Source: a virus. Taken from it: a stretch of DNA of 41,517 nucleotides. The position numbers and the translations under genes are program-made. The stretch is from positions 1 to 41,517 of IMG/VR virus record IMGVR_UViG_3300048589_000946; one strand, 5' to 3'. Shown here piece after piece: positions 28,825 to 37,345 of this stretch (its first letter is position 1; every line of letters begins with the position of its first letter). Under the pieces are notes generated by a model that saw only the letters and a program-made list of their open reading frames with translations, was not told the origin of the DNA and searched no databases.

Positions 28825-30639
28825 ATGACTATCGAAGCAAAGATTGAAACCCCGAAATCTGATCTCGACAAGCAGAAAGCTTATGCCGAGAGCCTTTCGG
28901 CAAAAGGTTTCAAGTATACTTTCGCTGTTGGGACGGCCTTTGTCGAAAGTATGCGAAACACTCACTACAAACACACCGGTACGGCACTCGACGAGCTGAT
29001 TGACAACTCCATCGAAGCTGGAGCCTCGCAAGTGGGCATAGCGCTTGGGTATAGTGGCAAGAGCACCGCTACGCCCGACGCACTTGCCGTGATCGATGAT
29101 GGTCATGGCATGCCTAAAGGAATGTTGCAGCCAGCGGCCGCTTGGGGTGGCACTCATCGTCACAATGAAGAGAACCGGAGTGGCTTCGGACGCTTTGGTT
29201 TCGGCTTGCCTAGCGCGTCCGTTAACCAAGCTCGTCGCTACTCGATTTTCTCGATCACCGAGGACGGAAACTGGCGGTCTCTTACCGTTGATCTCGATGA
29301 CATCGCTGCAGGAAAATATACGGACAACACGGATACCGTGCGCATGCCCGAAGAAGTAGAGGGCACCGAACCACCGAAATGGGTCATGGAACATATTGCG
29401 GAACACATGCCCGGCGGCAAACTCACGCACGGAACCATCGTGTTGTGGGAAAAAATGGATCGGATCAAGTGGAAGACCACAAAGGGGATGCGCGACAACC
29501 TCCTGCAGCACTTCGGGGTGATGTTTCGGAACTACCTCCAGCAAGTCGGTCTAAAGTTTGATGGCACCTCTATAGAGCCGCTTGACCCACTCTTCCTCAC
29601 GCCCGGTTTCCGCTACTTCGATGAAGACGAAGATCGTGCGAAAGCGTTGGAGCCAGCCGAAATTGAAGTGAAATCCAAGCGCAACCCAGACAAGAAGGTC
29701 AAGATCGCCATCCGTTATGCACTGTTTCCGCATCGCTTCTTTTCTCGGGACAAGGAGAAAGATGCTCAGCACGGGAACTCCAATAACCGTTTCAAGGTAG
29801 CGAATGATCATCGTGGCGTCATTGTGTGCCGTATGGGGCGCCAGATCGACGTGGTTGAGCGCACGCCTTGGCGGGGATTGGAAAAATTCCGTAACGATGA
29901 CCGCTATTGGGCGCTTGAAATCGACTTTCCAGCGGAGCTTGACGAAGAATTCACGATTGCGAATTCAAAGCAAGGCGTTGTCATGTCCGACCGGATCTGG
30001 GATTTGCTGCAGGACGCGGGCGTGGAGCGTGTCATTCGCACTCTACGTAAAGAGGTGTCTGCAATGCAGAAAGCTGATGCCTCTAAGCCCGAGGACCCCG
30101 AAAAAGATCGAGCCTCTGAGGCTTCGATGAAGGAAAGCGAGAAATTCCGCCGCACGCGCGCTGGTGGGACTTCGGCTGAGCGTGAAGCCAAGGCACGGGA
30201 GCAGTTCGAACAGTACGTCAAGCAGAAAGCGAAGGAGCAGAAACGCCCTGAGGAGACGGTTCGCAACGAGGCGAAGGAAGAGGAAGCGAAGCATCCGTAT
30301 AAGGTGGAGTTCGCGAGTCACCCAAATGCCCCATTCTACAGGGTCATTCAGCGCGGCGCGATGAAGGTGCTCGAAATCAATATGGCACACCGTTTCTATA
30401 CCGACCTTTATGCGTCGGCTGCCGCGAACCGGTTTCTGCGCCCTGGCCTTGAGGTGATGCTTTTCTCGGTGGGCGAAGCTGAACTCGATGCCCTGGGCAA
30501 TCAGGACAAGTCCAACTTCTATCACGTGGAAAAGATTGCATGGTCTGAAAGATTGGAAGTCGCCCTCGACGTTCTGCATCGCTTCGGTCACGACGAAGAT
30601 GTTGTGGACAGCGAAGACGACAACATCGCGGCAGAATAA
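28825..30639 (+). CDS. GHKL (MORC/MutL/Hsp90-like) ATPase, candidate defence protein
   Basis: A 604-residue protein with a full GHKL ATPase core: ALDELIDNSIEA (N-box, residues 54-65), DDGHGMP (91-97) and FGRFGFGLPS (121-130), then the usual transducer part (about 200-400, with IANSKQGV). A highly charged coiled-coil linker follows (about 414-490), then a conserved-looking C-terminal domain. Such ATPases clamp on DNA or drive conformational switches and occur in several phage-defence loci. AGGA lies nine bases before the ATG. The gene is visibly more AT-rich than the phage genes and is 63 bp upstream of the DruA-like gene in the same direction, so the two form one unit. Confidence 0.85.
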   Translation: MTIEAKIETPKSDLDKQKAYAESLSAKGFKYTFAVGTAFVESMRNTHYKHTGTALDELIDNSIEAGASQVGIALGYSGKSTATPDALAVIDDGHGMPKGMLQPAAAWGGTHRHNEENRSGFGRFGFGLPSASVNQARRYSIFSITEDGNWRSLTVDLDDIAAGKYTDNTDTVRMPEEVEGTEPPKWVMEHIAEHMPGGKLTHGTIVLWEKMDRIKWKTTKGMRDNLLQHFGVMFRNYLQQVGLKFDGTSIEPLDPLFLTPGFRYFDEDEDRAKALEPAEIEVKSKRNPDKKVKIAIRYALFPHRFFSRDKEKDAQHGNSNNRFKVANDHRGVIVCRMGRQIDVVERTPWRGLEKFRNDDRYWALEIDFPAELDEEFTIANSKQGVVMSDRIWDLLQDAGVERVIRTLRKEVSAMQKADASKPEDPEKDRASEASMKESEKFRRTRAGGTSAEREAKAREQFEQYVKQKAKEQKRPEETVRNEAKEEEAKHPYKVEFASHPNAPFYRVIQRGAMKVLEINMAHRFYTDLYASAAANRFLRPGLEVMLFSVGEAELDALGNQDKSNFYHVEKIAWSERLEVALDVLHRFGHDEDVVDSEDDNIAAE

Positions 30640-30660
30640 GTTTTCTTTCAATTTGCAGCG

Positions 30661-30680
30661 CGGGCCATTTAGGTGGCCCG
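30661..30680. terminator. Hairpin between the GHKL and DruA-like genes
   Basis: CGGGCCA and TGGCCCG form a 7-bp stem with a 6-base loop, 21 bases after the GHKL stop. No T-run follows. It may protect mRNA ends or lower expression of the second gene. Confidence 0.35.
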
Positions 30681-30702
30681 TGCACTCTGTTATGAACGCC
30701 AC

Positions 30703-32835
30703 ATGAAAAATCAAGAAAAAACCAATGCCTTGATCTACTTCTTCCCTTCGAAGATATCTGAAGGAGGAAGGAAACGTATCCAACAGAAAGTTGAAGACAC
30801 TAAGAATATTGATTTCGAGGAGAGGGCAAGCGAGTTCCGTCATTGCGCAGATGAATTCAGCATGCTTGCGACGGATACGGACGCATGTGGCAACCTGCGT
30901 ATGGCCGTAGCTTACTCAATTCTATCCGACCTTATCGCGCAAGGTTGGAAAATCGACTTTAACGATTTCGGAATTACTGTGGAGTCTGCCTCGTTTGCGC
31001 CACTTGAAGGCGAGACCGTTGATCACGCCAAAAAACGCATTCGGGCCGGCCTTCAAATTGCGAGTAATCGCCAACTTGGCGAGGCGTCGGTTCAAGATTT
31101 TATTGAGCGAATGGAGCGGGAACGACCCTTCAAAGGAAAGAAGGTGTCAATCCTTTCGTTGATTGATAATGGAGTGGACTTGGCGACTGCGCTGCAACAA
31201 GCGCAGAACACGCAAACGCGGGGTGCCCGAATAAACGCACTGGGAAAAATCGTTCGGCCTGTTTTGCAGGAGTGTGCTACCGATGCAAGGTGCGAGTTCA
31301 CTGGCCTCAAGCTTCAGGACATCTGGCGTTACTTTAGATACACGTGGTCTCTTGAGTATAATCCCCTGCCGGGGCGAACGCAGAGATTCCTATTGCGAAA
31401 CGGGGCGCGAAAAAACAACCCTGTCATAGGCATTGCCATGCTCGCAAGTCCAACTGCAAACTTGGGCAGCCGGGACAAATGGATCGGGTGGCAGATTGAT
31501 GCGCTTGCTCAGAAGATTATGGCTGGTGAGTACGAAGCGGCGCATGTGGGAAAACGCCTTCTAGTTGCACTTGAGAACGCGATAAAAGATATTCGCCACG
31601 ATGATCTGATCACAGACGATGAGATTGCACATCCGACATTTGACACTTTAATCCGCTTAGATCGTAGTGCCGCTGAGGGTGCCGCACAAAGAAAGCGAGA
31701 CTTATCTTCGGTGGAAGACAATGAGCCAATTGACATAAGAGGCTACAAGAAAGAGGAAATAGGCGACGACGAATGGCGACGCCTTTCAGAAACAGGGCTA
31801 TTCCGCAAAAAGAGGGCTGAACAACTAGCCCCCTTAATCAAAGCTATGCAAACTCTTGTCCAATTGGGGATACGGAAGGAGCCAGCGGCTGCTACTTATC
31901 TCGCATTCACCGATAAGGATGGGCAGAGCGCTGTTCGTATTGCACTCAATGAGATAAAGAAACGGCACCTAGCGACCGAGGTGGCTGACTTGGCTGTGTG
32001 TGGTGCAATCGCGCCTTATAATACTCTTCTTAGTGGAAAGCTGGTTGCGCTCGCGATGGCTTCACGCGAAGCACGAAAGCTTTATTGTAAACGGTATTCA
32101 AACCAAGTCAGTGAAATCGCATCCCAAATTGCAGGGCGCTCGATTGTGAGAAGTTCAGATCTTAAGCTAATCACCACTACCAGCCTATATGGTGTTGGTA
32201 GTAATCAGTATTCTAGTCTTGCACTGCGGCGCAAACGGTTTCAGCGCCTCAACGCTGATGTGGTCTGGAAAAAGCTGGAAAGCGGAACAGGTGTAAGCAT
32301 TACGCATTTGAGTGAGCAGACGGTGACGCTCATGCGCCAATTGGGTACTGCCGTCTATGGTCGTCGTAGGATCAATAGCGTTTTCGGCGAAGGTAGTAGT
32401 CCGCGGATGCGCCAGATTCGTGAGGGCCTAAACCTTTTAGGCATCAACGACGACTCTCTTTTGAAGCAGTCGCATGGGCGTAAAGTGTATGGATGTGAAC
32501 TATATGAAAATGCTAAAGATGATATGCTGGGATTTGGTGACCGATCCAAAAGGAGATCTTCGTCTTCACTTCGAAGCATCTCAAACTGCTGGATCGATCG
32601 CTGGCTAAGTCCACGGATCGACAAGCCAGGTATCTTGGAAGCAACAAAAAATCTCGGGCCGCATTCAATCAGTGAGAGTCTGAAGCTCCGTGCCGTTAAC
32701 GGCGGTCTCGTGGCTCAACCCTCACCAGTGGGTGAAGCAACCCGCTCCAAGACGCTGTCGATTAGCGACAGTAACTCGGCCGTGTCGAGCTCCTCGCCTG
32801 CTCTCAAGGATGCTGCGACGGTATCCAAAACATAG
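30703..32835 (+). CDS. DruA/DUF4338-like large protein, candidate defence protein
   Basis: A 710-residue protein. Residues about 190-265 carry the features I associate with DUF4338, the DruA family of Druantia systems: 'LQDIWRYFRYTWSLEYNPLPGR' (PGR at 223-225), FLLRNGA, VIGIAMLASP and RDKWIGW at 257-263. The second half keeps blocks such as 'KVYGCELYENAKDDML' and 'NCWIDRWLSPRIDKPGILEA'. No DruE-type helicase is nearby, so this is not canonical Druantia. An ATG at 30703 is used here; a GTG at 30673 falls in the hairpin. The last 40 residues overlap a minus-strand gene and look unstructured, so the natural C-terminus may have been altered. Confidence 0.7.
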   Translation: MKNQEKTNALIYFFPSKISEGGRKRIQQKVEDTKNIDFEERASEFRHCADEFSMLATDTDACGNLRMAVAYSILSDLIAQGWKIDFNDFGITVESASFAPLEGETVDHAKKRIRAGLQIASNRQLGEASVQDFIERMERERPFKGKKVSILSLIDNGVDLATALQQAQNTQTRGARINALGKIVRPVLQECATDARCEFTGLKLQDIWRYFRYTWSLEYNPLPGRTQRFLLRNGARKNNPVIGIAMLASPTANLGSRDKWIGWQIDALAQKIMAGEYEAAHVGKRLLVALENAIKDIRHDDLITDDEIAHPTFDTLIRLDRSAAEGAAQRKRDLSSVEDNEPIDIRGYKKEEIGDDEWRRLSETGLFRKKRAEQLAPLIKAMQTLVQLGIRKEPAAATYLAFTDKDGQSAVRIALNEIKKRHLATEVADLAVCGAIAPYNTLLSGKLVALAMASREARKLYCKRYSNQVSEIASQIAGRSIVRSSDLKLITTTSLYGVGSNQYSSLALRRKRFQRLNADVVWKKLESGTGVSITHLSEQTVTLMRQLGTAVYGRRRINSVFGEGSSPRMRQIREGLNLLGINDDSLLKQSHGRKVYGCELYENAKDDMLGFGDRSKRRSSSSLRSISNCWIDRWLSPRIDKPGILEATKNLGPHSISESLKLRAVNGGLVAQPSPVGEATRSKTLSISDSNSAVSSSSPALKDAATVSKT

Positions 32836-33071
32836 AGCATGTCTGGCGCGGCTCGAATGAGTGTAAGGCTCCTCTCGAAGCGATCTAGCTTGCTTCTGCT
32901 GCCCGAAATAATTGTCCCAACATGATAACCGCTCTGCGGGTCAATGCTGAATAGATTTTTTCGTGTGCTGGAAACGGTGTCCGTGATCTGCCATTTTCCG
33001 TAACTCTTCCGTGACGCATCCTTAGCAGGAGCAGGCGACAAAAGTCCTTTCGGTTTTTCAGGTTTTCTCAT
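32715..33071 (-). CDS. Hypothetical element protein, 118 residues
   Basis: A 118-residue protein with a basic, Lys/Pro-rich N-terminus, a middle beta part ('KWQITDTVSSTRKNLFSID') and a C-terminal helical part ('LIRAAPDMLYVLDTVAASL') of a type common in small phage and island proteins that carry 'LI-AAPDLL--L'. It overlaps the 3' end of the DruA-like gene by about 120 bp on the opposite strand. Four bases after the 79-residue gene, so the two are one operon. Confidence 0.55.
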   Translation of the reverse strand: MRKPEKPKGLLSPAPAKDASRKSYGKWQITDTVSSTRKNLFSIDPQSGYHVGTIISGSRSKLDRFERSLTLIRAAPDMLYVLDTVAASLRAGEELDTAELLSLIDSVLERVASPTGEG

Positions 33072-33075
33072 TGGT

Positions 33076-33315
33076 TCACTTGCTCTTTTTGCCTTGGTCT
33101 TCTGCTACTGGGGCACAATTGGAAAGAGCTTTTCTGGCTTCCTTCTCGGCTGCTGACCCCTTGACCCACTGCCACGGGGTGCGCGGCTTCCTTGCCTTCG
33201 CCAATTCGGGGTTCGCCTTGGCGTCGCTGGCAGCGGCACGTAGGCGTTCACGGGCCTCGCGCGGGTCGATCTTGAGTTCGTCGCAGATGGCCTTGAGCGT
33301 CACGATATCGGTCAT
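33076..33315 (-). CDS. Small basic element protein, 79 residues
   Basis: A 79-residue protein starting MTDIVTLKAICDELKIDPRE, with an HTH-like opening ('TLKAICDELKIDPREARERLR') and a basic, Lys-rich tail. TAGGAG lies upstream of the ATG. Possibly a small DNA-binding protein. It belongs to a two-gene minus-strand operon convergent with the defence cassette. Confidence 0.6.
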   Translation of the reverse strand: MTDIVTLKAICDELKIDPREARERLRAAASDAKANPELAKARKPRTPWQWVKGSAAEKEARKALSNCAPVAEDQGKKSK

Positions 33316-33629
33316 GTCGATCTCCTAAGTTGCTGATGAAGATCGATAAGACGAAGGCTGGCAGCGTGTCAGGGATAACCCCAGAACATCTTTAGCTTTT
33401 CTCGATCTGCAGCTATGACTGATCTCGACGCGGCAGACGCAGCCGTGTTGGGGCGTGGAAACCCCTCTCTGACTAGGCCGGGCAACCGGCTGAACACCTT
33501 TGACCTATGGTCGGGGTGCCTGTGTTATACAACAGGCCGCCCGGCTAAAGGCACAGGGTCCGTGTCAGAGCGGATTTCCAACACCCCGATCACCAGTCAA
33601 TTGCGAGGGCGCTCGCAGATCGGGGTTTG
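33316..33629. other. Intergenic stretch with weak promoter-like element
   Basis: No convincing gene. TTGACC at 33500-33505 and TTATAC at 33525-33530 (19-base spacing) are a weak promoter-like pair for the GIY-YIG gene, and GCCTGT/ACAGGC (33518-33537) forms a small hairpin over the -10. An open frame from 33415 has poor codon use and no ribosome site. Confidence 0.35.
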
Positions 33630-34010
33630 GTGGAACTGGTGCTGTCCCATCCCGTCGCGTGGACCGACCGTGCAAGCCTGCCTGACCGCGCAGGCGTGTA
33701 TCTGATCGGGCGTGGCGAACCGGGAAACACCGTCTACATCGGTCGGACATGGGGCGCGAAGGGAATACGCCACAGGATAAGGACGTTCCACAGGTCAGCG
33801 ACCACCGGGCAGAAAGGCCATGCCGGGGGCGTGACGTTCCACGGCGTGTTCGATGGCGACACGAGTGGTTTGTTCGTTTCGGTTCACCTGCCAGACGGCA
33901 TCGACCCCAAGCCGGACATCCTGCACCCCTACATCGCCTATGCCGAGCGACGGCTGATCTGGGAGCATGTCGAGGCGCATGGTGGGCTGCCGGTGTGCAA
34001 CTCGGAATGA
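33630..34010 (+). CDS. GIY-YIG domain protein
   Basis: A 126-residue protein with the GIY-YIG nuclease signature: AGVYLIG (GVY at residues 22-24), NTVYIGRT (YIG at 36-38) and a following basic helix GIRHRIRTFH. The C-terminal 'YIAYAERRLIWEHVEAHGGLPVCNSE' supplies a candidate catalytic Glu. Small GIY-YIG proteins are DNA nucleases in repair, homing and mobile elements. The start is uncertain: GTG at 33630 is given, no strong ribosome site is seen, and the frame stays open upstream. Confidence 0.65.
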   Translation: MELVLSHPVAWTDRASLPDRAGVYLIGRGEPGNTVYIGRTWGAKGIRHRIRTFHRSATTGQKGHAGGVTFHGVFDGDTSGLFVSVHLPDGIDPKPDILHPYIAYAERRLIWEHVEAHGGLPVCNSE

Positions 34011-34279
34011 CCTGCAACTAACCCCGAGCATCGAGAGCGAAACGCGCGCGCGGCGGCGTTGTGTTGAGCCAGCAGCGCCGGGGCGTGCTTCGCGCATGGT
34101 GACACCGTCGCAATCCCGGCTGGCGCGCTAACGGCGATCATCCCGGCATCTGCACGGACACGGCGCATCGGCACGGCTACCCCCTGTGGTCTCCCGCGAC
34201 GGAACGGGAATTACCCTGACGGGCGATGGTCGCCGATCTTATTGCGCTGGCATCGAAACCAACCAGCGAGGAAATCGGC
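34011..34279. other. Intergenic stretch, no gene seen
   Basis: GC-rich sequence between the GIY-YIG and small membrane protein genes. GAGGAAA near 34267 serves as ribosome site of the latter. Nothing else is supported. Confidence 0.3.
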
Positions 34280-34510
34280 ATGACGATCAAGGCAACATGG
34301 GCCTTCAACGGCCAGACGAAAACCATCTTGGGCAACTGGCACCGGCTGTGGTGCCTGCTGTTCGGCCCGTTCTACTACCTGTTCAAAGGCATGTTCTGGT
34401 GGGCGCTCTTGTCGCTGATCACGGCCAACGGCCTGTGGATCGGCTTCCCCCTGTTCAACCGCGCCATCGTGCTGCGCCATTACCATCGCAAGGGGTGGGT
34501 GCAAGAATGA
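34280..34510 (+). CDS. Small membrane protein, DUF2628-like
   Basis: A 76-residue protein with a polar start (MTIKATWAFNGQTKTILGN), a membrane segment rich in aromatic residues (LWCLLFGPFYYLFKGMFWWA) and a second hydrophobic stretch (LLSLITANGLWIGFPLF). The 'FGPFYYLFKGMFWWAL' block is like DUF2628, small inner-membrane proteins often carried on islands. GAGGAAA lies nine bases upstream of the ATG. Confidence 0.6.
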   Translation: MTIKATWAFNGQTKTILGNWHRLWCLLFGPFYYLFKGMFWWALLSLITANGLWIGFPLFNRAIVLRHYHRKGWVQE

Positions 34511-34904
34511 CCGCCCGAGCAGTTTGCCACCCGAGTGGAACCCGGCGCGCGATACCGAAACCTAGCGCGAATGCGGACTGCATGAAAAGGCACGACAATT
34601 CGGGTCCGGCTCGCATCCGACAGACTGATAGATAGTCAACGGGTCGCTCCGAGGAGTTCCGCGCGGCGCTGTCACAGGGAAACCACAGGGGGGATGGGGG
34701 AGGCGTTTTTTTATCGGCGCGTGCTCTGTGGACGGACAAGGGATCATACATACTGCCGAGATTTTCGGCCCCTAGCCGATTTCAAGACCGTCAAGAACGC
34801 CAAGGCCGTCATGCATGTTCGTGACGATGTTGAGGGAGCAAAGTGCGCCAACAAACACGATGGCGCTGTTGGCGTTCTTGGCGCACTTCATATCCTACCT
34901 GTGG
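34511..34904. other. Intergenic stretch with nested inverted repeats
   Basis: No gene is seen in 394 bp. CAAGAACGCCAA (34792-34803) pairs with TTGGCGTTCTTG (34869-34880), and AAGTGCGCCAA (34841-34851) pairs with TTGGCGCACTT (34878-34888). The two pairings share bases and exclude each other. The block lies just after the RepA-like stop and may act as terminator, replication origin part or operator. Confidence 0.5.
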
Positions 34905-35891
34905 TCATTCTTCGTCTGGCAGCGACAGCACCCAGCTTTTGCCCTTCTTCTTCGACACCACGCCCAAGGATCGCCGGGCGCGTTCCAGCGTCTTCTCGGA
35001 AATGTCGCGCGCGGCTGCCTCCTTCTCGACCTTGGTCGTTGCCTGTGGCCCATTCTTGAGGAACACGCGCAGGAACTGGATCGCCTCGTCGAGCGCCGAC
35101 ATCTTGGGCGTGCCACCCTCGGACGAAATCAGGTCATCGATGGTGATGTCTGACGGCCCCAGCCAGTTCAACGTCGCCATGCCCCCGTCATCGGCGTAAA
35201 TCTCGTAGCTCTGGGTCTGACCGCGCTTCGCGATGTTGTGCTTGATGTGAACCACCAGCTTGGTCGAACTGTCGTTCGGATGTTCGCACACCAGAAACGC
35301 CGACCGCGCCGCGCCGATCACGTCCATGGACCCACCACCCCGATAGATGGCCTTGTCGTGCTTGGCCTTGGTCAGGTGTCGGACGATCAGCACGGCCGTC
35401 TCGCCGGTTTCGGCGATGTCCTTGAGGAACGACAAAAGCTGCCGGATCACGTTCGGCTTATACATGTCCTGCCCACTGGGCACGTAAGCGAACAAGGGGT
35501 CGAGGATCAGCAGGTCCGGTGGCTTGCGCCTCACCTCCCGCATGAGGGCGTTTAACCCCTTCTCGTCGAGGGACAGGAAATCGCCCTGCACGCGGATGCG
35601 CGTCGGGTCGCCTCCCATCGCATCGATGCGCGGCCTGATCGTGTAGGCTGCGTCATCCTCGGCGCTGAGGTATAGCACCCGGCCGCGATCCAGCTTTTGC
35701 CCCTCGGGCAGTTCGCCACCGATGCTGATTTGCGCGGCTAGCTGCATGGCGAGGAACGACTTACCCACGCCAGGGTCGCCCTCCATAATCGTTATCATGC
35801 TGAACGGGATGAACGGCTCCCACAGCCATTCGACCTCCTTCGCATCGATGGTGTTTAGATCGACGAACAAATCCTTTTTCTTGGAGGTCAT
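34905..35891 (-). CDS. RepA-like AAA/RecA-fold ATPase (replicative helicase type)
   Basis: A 328-residue ATPase with Walker A GDPGVGKS at residues 38-45, 'VLYLSAEDD' and Walker B 'DLLILDPLFAYVPSG', followed by 'VLIVRHLTKAKHDKAIYRGGGSMD'. This is the AAA_25/RepA layout of plasmid RSF1010 and of many satellite elements. The last 80 residues form a winged-helix-like tail. It overlaps the primase stop by four bases, so helicase and primase are made together and should start replication of the excised element. Confidence 0.85.
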   Translation of the reverse strand: MTSKKKDLFVDLNTIDAKEVEWLWEPFIPFSMITIMEGDPGVGKSFLAMQLAAQISIGGELPEGQKLDRGRVLYLSAEDDAAYTIRPRIDAMGGDPTRIRVQGDFLSLDEKGLNALMREVRRKPPDLLILDPLFAYVPSGQDMYKPNVIRQLLSFLKDIAETGETAVLIVRHLTKAKHDKAIYRGGGSMDVIGAARSAFLVCEHPNDSSTKLVVHIKHNIAKRGQTQSYEIYADDGGMATLNWLGPSDITIDDLISSEGGTPKMSALDEAIQFLRVFLKNGPQATTKVEKEAAARDISEKTLERARRSLGVVSKKKGKSWVLSLPDEE

Positions 35892-36841
35892 TGCGCTGCC
35901 TCCAATTTTGCAATGATGCGCGATACCTCAATTTCCAGCGCGTTCTGGTCATCGCCGTATTTGTCTCTGAAGTATGGGCTGGACCAGATGACGCTGGCGA
36001 TCTCGTCGAGCGTCGCTCCGGCTTCGTGCAGACCCGCAATCATTGCGTATCGCCGTGCAGATCGATCATCGGCCAACACCTTATTGTGCCTGATTAGATG
36101 GCGCGTGGAGGTGTCGAGTTTCGAGCGGTATTTCTTCAGGACAGCGAGCCGATCATGCGAATGCGGGTTCATGTCCATCGCCTCGGGTTCAGCGTGTTGG
36201 ATGCCCGGCAAAATTTCCGGGCGCTCGGACGTCTTGCGCCAGTTGCGTGAAGCCAGCCGAATGATCGGCTCATCATACTTGGGCTTGTGATTGATGGAGC
36301 CGGGGATGCGCAGCATTTTCGTGATCGACCAGCCGTTATCGCCACCGTGCCGCGCAGCCAACGCACGGGAAAACGCCTCGGCCTCGCTGACATCGTAGCG
36401 CGCATCCCAGAGCCAGAGGGCTTGGAAACGACCGGGCGATGTCTCCCACACATGGTTGGGCTGTGGTCTGTAGGCGTCGGGGTCGCTGTCGTCCATGTCG
36501 CACCAGCCCAACCGGGATCGCAGGGCGAACGCCCTTCTTCGACCGGCGCGCGAAAACGGGTTCGGGCAGAAATAGAGGTTGTAATCCCAGCGCGAATGCG
36601 CCCGGAAAAACCTATTTAGCCCCACGATCATCTTGTCGGCACTGATCGCATGTTCGCGCCACCGTTCACCATCTGGGTCGGACGTGGCGACGAAGAGGAA
36701 GCTGTCCTTCGCCGCGCCCGTCCAAATATCGTGGAGAAAGCCCACCATGCTCTGGTGGATAGCGAAATCGTCGTCGTAGTTCTTGAACGCATAGGGGTGC
36801 CCGAAAAGCGGGCGACGTTGTGCTTTCACGCTGGAAGGCAT
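35888..36841 (-). CDS. RepB-like DNA primase
   Basis: A 317-residue protein of the RepB primase family (archaeo-eukaryotic primase fold). Active-site signs are LGWCDMDDSD (acidic metal ligands), 'VWETSPGRFQALWLWD' and 'RIPGSINHKPKY' with the catalytic His region. The C-terminal 130 residues are helical. AAAGGA precedes the ATG. Together with the RepA-like ATPase it forms the replication module of the element. Confidence 0.85.
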   Translation of the reverse strand: MPSSVKAQRRPLFGHPYAFKNYDDDFAIHQSMVGFLHDIWTGAAKDSFLFVATSDPDGERWREHAISADKMIVGLNRFFRAHSRWDYNLYFCPNPFSRAGRRRAFALRSRLGWCDMDDSDPDAYRPQPNHVWETSPGRFQALWLWDARYDVSEAEAFSRALAARHGGDNGWSITKMLRIPGSINHKPKYDEPIIRLASRNWRKTSERPEILPGIQHAEPEAMDMNPHSHDRLAVLKKYRSKLDTSTRHLIRHNKVLADDRSARRYAMIAGLHEAGATLDEIASVIWSSPYFRDKYGDDQNALEIEVSRIIAKLEAAQ

Positions 36842-36903
36842 GTTTTGTCCTTTCGGAAATCTGAGAGGGGTGGCAGGGCGCTTATCGCCCCACCGAATTG
36901 TTA

Positions 36904-37110
36904 TCAGCAGTCGCAGGTCGATCTTTGGGGACGGATGCCGGTGACAAGCTCAAGCCAGTCGTCAACCTCGTCCGCGTCCCACATGAGAGGCGAGACACGA
37001 CGAGGGAACTTACCTTGGGCTTCGAGAACCTTGAGGTGATCAGGGCTATTCAAGACGCCAAGTTCTACGAGGCACTTGGGGCAGTAACCCCTTTTCATGA
37101 TGATCTTCAT
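36904..37110 (-). CDS. AlpA-like regulator/excisionase, second copy
   Basis: A 68-residue protein with the AlpA/MerR-like winged pattern: 'YCPKCLVELGVLNSPDHLKVLEAQGKFPRRVSPLMWDADEVDDWL'. A Cys pair (CPKC) and a Cys-rich end (STCDC) are unusual for AlpA and might bind metal. It follows the first AlpA-like gene by seven bases and precedes the primase gene by 62 bases. Likely role: activating integrase or replication genes, or acting as excisionase. Confidence 0.75.
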   Translation of the reverse strand: MKIIMKRGYCPKCLVELGVLNSPDHLKVLEAQGKFPRRVSPLMWDADEVDDWLELVTGIRPQRSTCDC

Positions 37111-37117
37111 GGCTGGT

Positions 37118-37345
37118 TCATCCCGCGTCTGCGTAATGCGTGCGGGCACGCTCGGCAGCGCGTTCATCGAGCCAGTCTTCGATCTCGGACAGGAACCACG
37201 CAACGCTGGTCCCGGCCATCCTGATCCGCCGAGGGAAGCGTCCATGGGCCTCCCAGCGCAGCAGGGTCGTATTGCTTACATTGATGCCAAGGCGCTTGAG
37301 GTCAGCGCGCGTAGCCAAGGTCTTGCGACTGTCGTCGATTTTCAT
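37118..37345 (-). CDS. AlpA-like regulator/excisionase, first copy
   Basis: A 75-residue protein of the AlpA family: 'LATRADLKRLGINVSNTTLLRWEAHGRFPRRIRMAGTSVAWFLSEIEDWL'. GGAGGA precedes the ATG. In P4-like elements AlpA-type proteins control excision and the lytic switch. Being first in the leftward operon it is the likely main switch; the second copy may have a different target. Confidence 0.85.
   Translation of the reverse strand: MKIDDSRKTLATRADLKRLGINVSNTTLLRWEAHGRFPRRIRMAGTSVAWFLSEIEDWLDERAAERARTHYADAG

Noticed and set aside
28825-32835. Canonical Druantia or Mza system
   Set aside because: No DruE-type DUF1998 helicase, and no Z1 or AIPR protein is seen beside the GHKL and DruA-like genes.
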